From the NCBI GenBank assembly GCA_964572855.1, contig CAZNGF010000042.1, positions 1 to 25,244 of the forward strand: a stretch of DNA of 25,244 nucleotides, written 5' to 3'. Below the pieces are notes generated by a model. It searched no databases, was not told the DNA's origin, and saw only the letters and a list, made by a program, of their open reading frames with translations. Positions 7,057-16,128 of the stretch are shown here, piece by piece; the stretch's first letter is position 1, and each line of letters begins with the position of its first letter. Origin of the DNA: CAZNGF01 sp964572855 (GTDB lineage Bacteria; Bipolaricaulota; Bipolaricaulia; RBG-16-55-9; JAJCYT01). The position numbers and the translations under genes were made by a program.

Positions 7057-8140
7057 TTAGGCGTCGGCGCGGGTCAGATACCCCTCGATAAACGGGTCGA
7101 GGTAGCCGTCCATCACGGCCTGGATGTTGCCGACCTCGACGTCGGTGCGGTGATCCTTGACCATCTGGTAGGGCTGGAACACGTAGGAACGGATTTGGCT
7201 GCCCCACTCGATCGCCTTCAGGTCGCCCTGGATGCCCTTGAGTTCGGCCTCCTGCTTGTCCCGTTCCAGCTCGTAAAGGCGTGCCGCCAGCAGCTTGAGC
7301 GAGATCTCCTTGTTTTGGTGCTGCGAACGCTCCTTCTGGCAGGCCACCACGATGCCCGTGGGCAGGTGCGTGATGCGCACGGCCGAGTCGGTCGTGTTGA
7401 CGTGCTGCCCCCCGGCACCCGAGGCGCGATACGTGTCGATCTTGAGGTCCTCCTCGCTGATCTCGACTTCGGCGTCGTCGATTTGGGGGACGACGTTGAC
7501 CGAGGAGAACGAGGTGTGGCGCCGCTGTGCCGTGTCGTAAGGCGAGATGCGCACCAAGCGATGCACGCCGTGCTCGGCCTTCAGGTAGCCGTAGGCGTAC
7601 TCGCCCTCGACCTCGAGCGTCGCGCTCTTGATCCCGGCCACCTCGCCGGGGCTGGCCTCGAGCAGCTTGAAGCGGTAGTCGTTTTCCTCGAGCCAGCGCG
7701 TGTACATGCGCAGCAGCATCTCGGCCCAATCTTGCGCTTCCGTCCCGCCCGCGCCGGCGTTCAGATTGAGGTAGCAGGCCTTGTCGTCGTAGGGCCCGTT
7801 GAGGTAGGCGTGCAGCTCGAGCTCGCGCAGCTCGAGCTGGATGCGCTCGTACTCGCCCTCGAGCTCGGTTTCCAGCGCGCCGTCGCCGGTCTCCTCCGCC
7901 AGCTCGTAGAGCGCGAACAGGTCGCCCAGGTGCTGCTTGAAGTCGTTGTACTCGTTCAGCGTGCGGCGCAGGCGCTCGGCGCGCTGGGTCACCTCGCGCG
8001 CCCGATTGGGGTCGTCCCAGAAGCCGGGCTTGATCATCTCCTGGTCGAGCTCTTCCAGCTCCTTGGTCAGGACCGCCACGTCAAAGGCGATCCCCGACCT
8101 TTTGCAGGCGCTCGGCCAGTGCAGCGAGTTGTTCGTTCAT
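7057..8140 (-). CDS. prfB: Peptide chain release factor 2, programmed +1 frameshift
   Basis: RF2 recognises UGA/UAA and triggers peptide release. Translation starts at ATG 8138-8140 after AAGGAG (8144-8149). It runs 19 sense codons to CTT-TGA-C (stop TGA 8081-8083) and must slip +1 so that CTT is followed by GAC (8080-8082). The full product is then 360 residues, close to E. coli RF2 (365). The long second part on its own would start at an implausible GTG at 8079 lacking an upstream SD. The GGQ peptidyl-hydrolysis motif is present (GAGGQHVNTTDSAVR, about base 7410). The stop-recognition tripeptide reads SPY instead of the usual SPF. A GGGG run 5 nt before the CTT is the likely internal Shine-Dalgarno stimulator. 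The gene diverges from rsmI, 59 bp away. Confidence 0.95.
8081..8086 (-). promoter_or_regulatory. prfB +1 frameshift site (CTTTGA)
   Basis: On the minus strand the zero frame reads CGC-CTT-TGA-C. This is the conserved prfB autoregulatory slippery site, where RF2 shortage lets the ribosome shift +1 past the UGA. The 0-frame leader has 19 codons. Joining at CTT/GAC restores the RF2 reading frame exactly. The upstream stimulator is GGGG five nucleotides away rather than the E. coli AGGGGG three away, so frameshift efficiency may differ. Confidence 0.93.
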
Positions 8141-8183
8141 GATCTCCTTTGGCGTTGCAGCGATTTGCCCCGATCTGCAGCGT

Positions 8184-8212
8184 ATTCTAAGCTAGTGGCA
8201 TGGCGGATTCAA
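8184..8212 (-). promoter_or_regulatory. Probable sigma70 promoter of prfB
   Basis: On the minus strand TTGAAT (8207-8212) and TAGAAT (8184-8189) are separated by 17 bp. Transcription would start near 8177 and give a leader of about 36 nt before the prfB ATG. The -35 lies within the first codons of rsmI, so the divergent promoters overlap. Confidence 0.65.
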
Positions 8213-9072
8213 CCGATCCCGGCACGCTTCACGTCGTGGCTTCCCCCATCGGCAACCTGGAGGACATCACGCTGCGCGCGCTGCGCGTCCTGCGCGAGGC
8301 GGACCTGGTCATCGCCGAGGACACACGCCGCACCGCTGGGCTCCTGCGGCACTTCGAGATCGCCGCCGAGTTCGGGCCCAGCCTCTACCAGGGGGTCGAG
8401 CGCGAACGGCTGGACGCGTGGCTGGAGTTGTTGCGCGCCGGCAAGACGCTGGCACTGGTCTCGGACGCCGGCACGCCGCTGCTCAACGACCCCGGCTTCC
8501 CGCTCGTGCGCGCCGCGCTCGAGGCGGGGCTGCGCGTCGTGCCCGTGCCCGGCGCCTCGGCGCTGCTGGCCGCGCTGGTCACATCGGGCCTGCCACCGGA
8601 CCGGTTCGCCTTCGACGGGACGCCGCCGAAAAAGGGCGGTGCGCTGCGCGACTACGTCGACTCGCTCAAGGCCGAACGCCGCACGGTCATCCTGTACGAG
8701 TCCCCTCACCGCATCCTGAAAACGCTCTCGGCGATCGCCGAGCGCCTGCCCGACCGGTCGCTCGTCCTGTGCCGCGAACTCACCAAGCTGCACGAGGAGT
8801 CCCTGCGTGGCTCGGCTGCCGAGCTGATCGCGGCGCTTGAGGCGCGCGGACGCATCCGGGGCGAGTTCGTCCTGCTGCTGGCCGGCGCGACCGAGGACGA
8901 ACAACCGGACTGGTCCGGCCTCTCGCTCGAAGACCACGTCCAGCGCTTGGTCGAGGCCGGCCTGGAACGCAAGCAGGCGCTCAAGGAGGCGGCGCGCCAG
9001 CGCGGCCTGCCCAAGCGTGAGGTGTATCGGCGGATCTGCATCGAGCCCGAGGAGGGCGCCGGACGGTCTTGA
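8200..9072 (+). CDS. rsmI: 16S rRNA (cytidine1402-2'-O)-methyltransferase
   Basis: RsmI adds the 2'-O-methyl group to C1402 of 16S rRNA in the decoding centre, using SAM. The 290-residue protein has the tetrapyrrole-methylase fold. It shows the glycine-rich entry VVASPIGNLEDITLRAL, the EDTRRT block, SDAGTPLLNDPGFPLV and VPGASALLAALVTSGLP. YESPHRI follows, with a C-terminal RsmI-specific helical tail containing KQALKEAARQRGLPKREVYR. The usual GFLPRK-like segment reads DGTPPKKGG. The start ATG 8200 has only a weak ribosome-binding site, and a TATTCT at 8183-8188 lies just upstream, so the transcript may be nearly leaderless; this is uncertain. It is divergent from prfB. The -35 of the ileS promoter covers its stop codon. 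Confidence 0.96.
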   Translation: MADSTDPGTLHVVASPIGNLEDITLRALRVLREADLVIAEDTRRTAGLLRHFEIAAEFGPSLYQGVERERLDAWLELLRAGKTLALVSDAGTPLLNDPGFPLVRAALEAGLRVVPVPGASALLAALVTSGLPPDRFAFDGTPPKKGGALRDYVDSLKAERRTVILYESPHRILKTLSAIAERLPDRSLVLCRELTKLHEESLRGSAAELIAALEARGRIRGEFVLLLAGATEDEQPDWSGLSLEDHVQRLVEAGLERKQALKEAARQRGLPKREVYRRICIEPEEGAGRS

Positions 9073-9096
9073 CCCGGCGCCCGGCATCCGCATAAT
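9069..9096 (+). promoter_or_regulatory. Probable sigma70 promoter of ileS-birA-purA
   Basis: TTGACC (9069-9074) and CATAAT (9091-9096) match five of six consensus bases each and are 16 bp apart. The -35 contains the TGA stop of rsmI. The predicted start near 9103 leaves a leader of about 96 nt. I see no T-box specifier or antiterminator structure in it. Confidence 0.7.
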
Positions 9097-9198
9097 GGCC
9101 CGCGTCGCCCGCACCCGGCGTTTCCTCCGTCCCTTACGCATCCGGGGCCGAGTTGTCCGGTCCGGCCGACAAGCATTTCAGAAAGGGAGGTGGCAGAG

Positions 9199-12359
<3,161 letters not shown>

Positions 12360-12363
<4 letters not shown>

Positions 12364-13142
12364 CGCCGGCGGGCGTGCGCCGGGCGCTGGCCCGGCCCGA
12401 GGCGTGGCCCGAGGTGCACGTCGTGGACGAGCTCGACTCCACCAACCGCGCGCTCAAGGCTTGGGCCGACGGCGGCGCGCGACCCGGCACGGTCCTGATC
12501 GCGCGGTGCCAGACGGCGGGCCGCGGCCGTTCGGGCCGCGCGTGGAGCTCCGATCCGGGCGGCCTCTGGCTCAGCGCGCTGATCGAATCCACCTTGCCGC
12601 CGGAGCGTGCCGGATGCCTGTCGCTGCTGACGGCCGTGGCGCTGGCCGACGGACTGAACGCGGCCTACGACCTCAAGATCGGCGTCAAGTGGCCCAACGA
12701 CCTCTATTGGAACGGGCGGAAGCTGGCCGGCATTTTGATCGAGCTTTCAGGAGGCGATTCAAACCGCGTCCGGGCCGTAATCGGCGTCGGGCTCAACGTC
12801 AACAACCCGGTGCCGCAGAACGCGACGCCGCCGGCGGTCTCGCTTGCGGGCATACGCGGGCGGGAGTTGGATTTGGCGCCCGTCGCCTCGGTCGTGCTGG
12901 GCGCGCTCGCCGACGGGCTGGACGCCTACGCCGCGCGCGGGTTCGAGCCCGTCCGCCGGCGCTGGGAAGCGCTGTCCGTGCTGGGCGAGCGCATCGTCTT
13001 CGAGCGGGCCGGCGCGCGGGTCGAGGCCCAGCCGCTCGGCCTGGAACCGGACGGCCGACTCCGGGTCGAGACCGCGCACGGCCCTGTGTTGTTGGCCGCG
13101 GAGGACGTCCACACCACAATTGCACAAGGGAGTGTCACATGA
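12360..13142 (+). CDS. birA: Biotin-[acetyl-CoA carboxylase] ligase, monofunctional
   Basis: Activates biotin with ATP and transfers it to the biotin carboxyl carrier lysine. The 260-residue protein carries the adenylate-forming motif GRGRSGR at 54-60, KWPND at 110-114 and KLAGIL at 121-126. GVGLNVNN follows, then the small C-terminal SH3-like domain. There is no N-terminal winged helix, so it cannot act as the biotin-operon repressor that E. coli BirA is (group I type). It is coupled by ATGA overlaps to ileS upstream and purA downstream. The grouping with translation and purine genes appears to be simple co-transcription; no biotin synthesis genes are in the window. Confidence 0.95.
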
Positions 13143-14440
13143 CCGCCACCGTCGTCATCGGCGCCCAATGGGGCGACGAAGGAAAGGGAAAGATCGTCCA
13201 CCTGCTCGCGCAACAAGCCGACTGGTGCGCCCGCTTCAACGGGGGGACCAACGCCGGGCACCGGGTCGTGTTCGACCGAATCAAGCAAACCCCGCAGGGC
13301 GACGTCGCCGAGCCCGAGGCGTTTGCCTTCCACCTCGTGCCCTCGGGGGCGATCCACCAGGGCGTGGCCGGCGTGATGGGCAACGGCATGGTGATCGACC
13401 CTTACGCGCTGCACGAGGAAATCGACCTGCTCAAGATGGCCAAGGGCCATGACGACCCCGACTTGTACCTGAGCGAGGCGGCCCACCTGCTGCTGCCCTA
13501 CCACCCCGTGGTCGAGAAACTGTCCGGCTCCACCAAGGCGCTGGACACGACCGCCAAGGGCATCGGCCCGGCCTACCGGGACAAGGTGAAGCGCGTTGGC
13601 GTCCGCGTGGGCGACCTGCGCTTTCCCGACCTCTTCAGGGAAAAGGTCGAGCACGTGCTAGCTTACGAGCGCCGCGTCTGGGGCGAGGAACCCTTCAAGG
13701 ACATCGACGTCGCCAAGCTGTGCGACGAGGTCGCAGGCCTGCTGGAGCCGCTCATGCCGCGGGCCACCGACACGGGCGCGCTGCTGAACGACGCGCTCGA
13801 CCGGGGCGAGGCCGTGTTTTTCGAGGGAGCGCAGGCCTGCCTGCTCGACCTCGACTTCGGCACGTACCCCTACGTGACCTCGTCCAACACGACCGTGGGC
13901 GGCGTGGGCACGGGCGCGGGGGTCTCGCCGCGGCGGCTGGACCGCGTCGTGGGCGTTTCCAAGGCCTACACGACCCGCGTGGGCGCGGGGCCGTTCCCGA
14001 CCGAGGTGCACGATAAAGCCGGTGAGACGCTGCGCGAGCGCGGGAGCGAGTACGGCACCACCACGGGCCGCCCGCGCCGCTGTGGCTGGCTCGACCTCGT
14101 CCCGCTACGTTACTCGGCGCGTCTCAACGGGTTTACCGAGCTGGCGCTCATCAAGCTGGACGTGCTCTCGGGCTTCGACGAGCTGAAGGTGGCCGTGGCC
14201 TACGAGCGCGGCGGCGAGCGCCTGGAGAACTTCCCGGCGCATCCGCACGCGCTGGCCCAGTGCATCCCCGTCTACGAGACGCTGTCCGGCTGGAAGGAAG
14301 ACGTTTCCAACTGCCGCAGCGAGGACGAGCTGCCGCGGGCGGCGCGCGATTACGTGCGCTTTGTCGAGGGGGCGGTGGGCTGTCCCGTGGGGATCGTGTC
14401 CGTGGGGCCGGGGTTTGCTGAGAACGTGGCCTTGCGCTAA
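13139..14440 (+). CDS. purA: Adenylosuccinate synthetase
   Basis: Makes adenylosuccinate from IMP, aspartate and GTP, the first committed step to AMP; PurB encoded at 23658-24941 performs the next step. The 433-residue length is normal for the family. GDEGKGK at 12-18 is the GTP-binding P-loop. FNGGTNAGH, the STKALDTTAKGIGP block (IMP/dimer contacts) and YGTTTGRPRRCGWLD near the C-terminus are all intact. ATG 13139 follows AAGGGAG at 7 nt and overlaps the birA stop (ATGA). The frame stays open far upstream inside birA, but nothing there resembles the family. Third gene of the ileS-birA-purA unit. Confidence 0.97.
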   Translation: MTATVVIGAQWGDEGKGKIVHLLAQQADWCARFNGGTNAGHRVVFDRIKQTPQGDVAEPEAFAFHLVPSGAIHQGVAGVMGNGMVIDPYALHEEIDLLKMAKGHDDPDLYLSEAAHLLLPYHPVVEKLSGSTKALDTTAKGIGPAYRDKVKRVGVRVGDLRFPDLFREKVEHVLAYERRVWGEEPFKDIDVAKLCDEVAGLLEPLMPRATDTGALLNDALDRGEAVFFEGAQACLLDLDFGTYPYVTSSNTTVGGVGTGAGVSPRRLDRVVGVSKAYTTRVGAGPFPTEVHDKAGETLRERGSEYGTTTGRPRRCGWLDLVPLRYSARLNGFTELALIKLDVLSGFDELKVAVAYERGGERLENFPAHPHALAQCIPVYETLSGWKEDVSNCRSEDELPRAARDYVRFVEGAVGCPVGIVSVGPGFAENVALR

Positions 14441-14506
14441 CATCGAGCGGTGTGGAAGCGCGCTTTCGCGCGCCGGCGCCGTGTGTCTCGCAAAGGGGCG
14501 AGTCCG

Positions 14507-15202
14507 TTGAACTTCGTGAAACGTGTGATCCGGCTGGTCAGGATCAGGCTCAAGAACCGCAAGCCGCCGCCGGACCCGTTGACCGTGCTGCAGGACGAGC
14601 TGCAGCAGATGGACGACAAGCTCCAGGAGATCAAGCGCAGCAGCCTGGAGCTGGGCAAGTCGCGCATCCAGCTGGACCACCGCGTGCGCGACCTGCAGAA
14701 GACGATCAACAGCTACAAGGACCAGGCGCGCAAGGCGCTCAAGCTGGGGCGCGAGGACCTGGCCGAGCTGGCGTTGCGCAACAAGAACTCCGCCCGGGAA
14801 ACCCAGGATCAGCTCCAGCACAAGATCGATCGATTGGGCGAGCAGATCCAGGAGCTGGAGCGCGCCAAGGAAATGCTCATCAACGAGATCACGATCTACA
14901 AGATCAAGCGCGACGAGATGGAGCTCACGCGCAAGGCCGCCCAGGCCGAGCTGAGCGTGCAGGAGCGGCGCTGGGGCGTGGCCGCGCAGGAGAGCGCCAA
15001 CGACATTCAGGAGGCGTTCCGGCGGCTCGAAGGTGAGATCAACGAGATCCAGGCCGAGGTCGAGGCCACCCGCGAGCTCGGCGAGCCGGCCGACCCCGCG
15101 CTGCCCGGGTCCGAGCCCGACAAGCAGCGCTCCCCGGCGGTCACCAAGGAGTTGGAGGAACTCAAGCGCGAGCTCAACCCGCCGAGCTCGTCTAGCAGTT
15201 GA
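14507..15202 (+). CDS. PspA/IM30 (Vipp1)-like coiled-coil protein
   Basis: A 231-residue, highly charged coiled-coil protein of the PspA/IM30 type. These are peripheral membrane proteins that assemble on stressed inner membranes, related to ESCRT-III. The N-terminus (NFVKRVIRLVRIRLKNRK) is a basic amphipathic helix fit for membrane binding. Residues about 28-190 are almost continuous helix with the family spacing (DPLTVLQDELQQMDDKLQEI; RKALKLGREDLAELALRNK; then long E/K/Q heptads). The tail is Pro/Ser-rich, with five serines at the end. TTG 14507 is preceded by AAGGGG at 8 nt; the upstream GTG at 14450 lacks an SD and would add an Arg-rich tail. No pspF, pspB or pspC is nearby. A small membrane protein follows 62 bp downstream and may be its partner. 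Confidence 0.82.
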   Translation: MNFVKRVIRLVRIRLKNRKPPPDPLTVLQDELQQMDDKLQEIKRSSLELGKSRIQLDHRVRDLQKTINSYKDQARKALKLGREDLAELALRNKNSARETQDQLQHKIDRLGEQIQELERAKEMLINEITIYKIKRDEMELTRKAAQAELSVQERRWGVAAQESANDIQEAFRRLEGEINEIQAEVEATRELGEPADPALPGSEPDKQRSPAVTKELEELKRELNPPSSSSS

Positions 15203-15227
15203 CTTGTATGAATGCTTGTGGTAGCGT
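15199..15227 (+). promoter_or_regulatory. Probable promoter of small membrane protein
   Basis: TTGACT (15199-15204) and TAGCGT (15222-15227) have a 17-bp spacer. The -35 includes the TGA stop codon of the PspA-like gene. Transcription would start near 15234, giving a leader of about 31 nt. The -10 is a weak match, so confidence is moderate. Confidence 0.5.
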
Positions 15228-15264
15228 CACAGCGAAGGACAGGGAACCTTTATGGAGGTGGGAG

Positions 15265-15558
15265 ATGATACGACGCACGTTGGCCTTGCTGCTGATCTGC
15301 CTGTTGGCCGTCTCGTGGCTGGCTAGCCCCGTATTGGCTCAGGACGAGGAGGAAGAGGCCCCGGCTGCTTCCGACGAGGCTGCTGCGACAGCTGAGCAGG
15401 CCACAGGCGAAGCGGGACAGGAGGAGGCGGGCGTGGCCGACGGCTTGATCGGCGACATCCGCTGGGAGGAAGCCGCGTTCGTGCTGGGCGCCCTGGTCAT
15501 CGTCATGGGCGGCCTCATCGGCTTTGAGTGGGTCCACCGTCGCAAAATGTCGATCTAG
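15265..15558 (+). CDS. Small acidic membrane protein, unknown function
   Basis: A 97-residue protein with a clear Sec signal peptide (MIRRTLALLLICLLAVSWLA, cleavage likely after SPVLA). A very acidic, Ala/Glu/Gly-rich middle of about 45 residues follows (DEEEEAPAASDEAAA). A C-terminal transmembrane helix (AAFVLGALVIVMGGLIGF) and a short basic tail WVHRRKMSI end it. Topology would place the acidic part outside the cytoplasm and the basic tail inside. ATG 15265 follows GGAGG (15254-15258) at 6 nt. I recognise no family. It lies 62 bp after the PspA-like gene in the same direction. PspA-family proteins often work with small membrane proteins (PspB, PspC), but this one shows no sequence signature of them, so a partnership is only inferred. 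Confidence 0.8.
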   Translation: MIRRTLALLLICLLAVSWLASPVLAQDEEEEAPAASDEAAATAEQATGEAGQEEAGVADGLIGDIRWEEAAFVLGALVIVMGGLIGFEWVHRRKMSI

Positions 15559-15602
15559 CCGAGCGTTTTACTCCTATAAGTCCTGCGATCGAGCCGAGTT
15601 TC

Positions 15603-15623
15603 TCCCCCTTGCTTGAAGGGGGA
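15603..15623. repeat. Hairpin, 8-bp perfect inverted repeat
   Basis: TCCCCCTT (15603-15610) and AAGGGGGA (15616-15623) enclose GCTTG. It lies 45 bp after the small membrane protein gene. No T-run follows on either strand, so it is not a clean intrinsic terminator. It could be a transcription-pausing or 3'-end-stabilising hairpin, or part of a dispersed intergenic repeat; no second copy was noticed in this window. Confidence 0.55.
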
Positions 15624-15715
15624 CCGAGAGGGATTGCGCTTCTCGTCACCTGAACGCTGAATAGTCCGCAGCCACAGAGACCTGTAATTTCCTGAATTCC
15701 CATTCCCAAGCCTTG

Positions 15716-15731
15716 TGTAAGCCAACTTACA
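15716..15731. promoter_or_regulatory. Operator-like inverted repeat TGTAAG-N4-CTTACA
   Basis: A perfect 6-bp inverted repeat with a CCAA spacer. About 21 bp further on is a TATGCT -10-like hexamer (15753-15758). If transcription starts near 15765, the dyad is centred at about -41.5, the classic position of a class II activator. No good -35 is found at the correct spacing from the -10, which also fits an activator-dependent promoter. The regulator is unknown. Confidence 0.4.
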
Positions 15732-15759
15732 GCCCCCCCGCGCCGCATCCCCTATGCTG

Positions 15760-15902
15760 ACCTCGAACCTCATCCCTGAAGGGTTTGGACGCGAACGCGG
15801 AGGTTTTCGAGATTTTCCTCCGACGGGCAATTGCCAACCGTCCAAGCTCGAGAAACCCCCTTTCCCACGGGACGGCCTACCCCAGGCCGTCCCGTTTCTT
15901 TT
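15760..15902 (+). ncRNA. Candidate structured RNA ending in intrinsic terminator
   Basis: No credible protein is encoded here, but the plus-strand RNA folds strongly. The segment 15762-15771 pairs with 15800-15811 (10 bp, two-base bulge) and encloses two small hairpins: CCC-TGAA-GGG (15774-15783) and CGC-GAAC-GCG (15790-15799). A second hairpin joins GACGG 15822-15826 to CCGTC 15838-15842. The segment 15802-15811 can instead pair with 15847-15857. The right arm CCGTCC (15838-15843) can also pair with GGACGG (15870-15875), which is the terminator's left arm. These exclusive pairings, the terminator at 15868-15902 and the -10-like TATGCT at 15753 suggest a small RNA or a switching leader. I do not recognise a known class. 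Confidence 0.45.
15868..15902 (+). terminator. Intrinsic terminator of candidate RNA
   Basis: A perfect 11-bp stem, CGGGACGGCCT (15868-15878) with AGGCCGTCCCG (15884-15894), has an ACCCC loop and is followed by TTTCTTTT. It has the same architecture and tail as the cold-shock terminator at 1995-2029. It stands more than 300 bp after the nearest upstream protein gene, implying a transcript that ends here. Confidence 0.92.
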
Positions 15903-16128
15903 AGCAAGGCCAAGCACTAAACCGCCCACCAAATCCGGGCGACTCCCCATAGGCAATCACCTATGATCTTCATCAGCGATGTGTTTGATACCTATCATCG
16001 CCCATTGGCATGTTCCCTCTTAGCCTAAACGTCTTGAGAAAAGCCCCGAAAATCGGTTTTGTATGCATTCAACGCGCTTTTTTGGGGAACGCGCCCCGCG
16101 TCGGGTGCTGAGAGGGGAGGGATTCACG

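Larger units (their letters stand above)
15559..16128. other. 570-bp intergenic region, no protein gene
   Basis: Apart from the hairpin, inverted repeat, candidate RNA and terminator listed separately, the remainder (15903-16128) is AT-richer than its surroundings and carries possible promoters for the downstream M28 gene. The best are TTGATA 15985-15990 with CATGTT 16009-16014 (18 bp), and TTGAGA 16034-16039 with TTTTGT 16057-16062 (17 bp); neither is convincing. A small TGATA-CC-TATCA dyad (15986-15997) overlaps the first -35. Open frames on both strands here lack ribosome-binding sites and look non-coding. Confidence 0.6.

Noticed and set aside
7027..8142. Long plus-strand frame opposite prfB
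   Set aside because: It is an antisense shadow of a GC-rich gene; prfB has full RF2 motifs and a frameshift site.
8165..8188. rsmI promoter TTGCCC/TATTCT
   Set aside because: The spacing is only 12 bp. The TATTCT may still be a -10, but no valid -35 accompanies it.
12404..13138. Open frame running into purA from inside birA
   Set aside because: It is the +1 frame of birA with Arg/Gly-rich low-complexity translation. purA homology begins exactly at ATG 13139, which has its own SD.
15762..15811. c-di-GMP-I riboswitch or 6S RNA
   Set aside because: A GGACGC-like string is present, but the required aptamer layout and tetraloop receptor are not. The length and shape also do not fit the 6S central-bubble structure.
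15555..15956. 133-codon minus-strand frame in the intergenic region
   Set aside because: It is read across the terminator and hairpin, has odd composition, no SD and no recognisable family.
15754..15966. 70-codon plus-strand frame starting at the -10-like TATGCT
   Set aside because: Its ATG lies inside the -10 hexamer, it crosses the terminator, and it has no SD.
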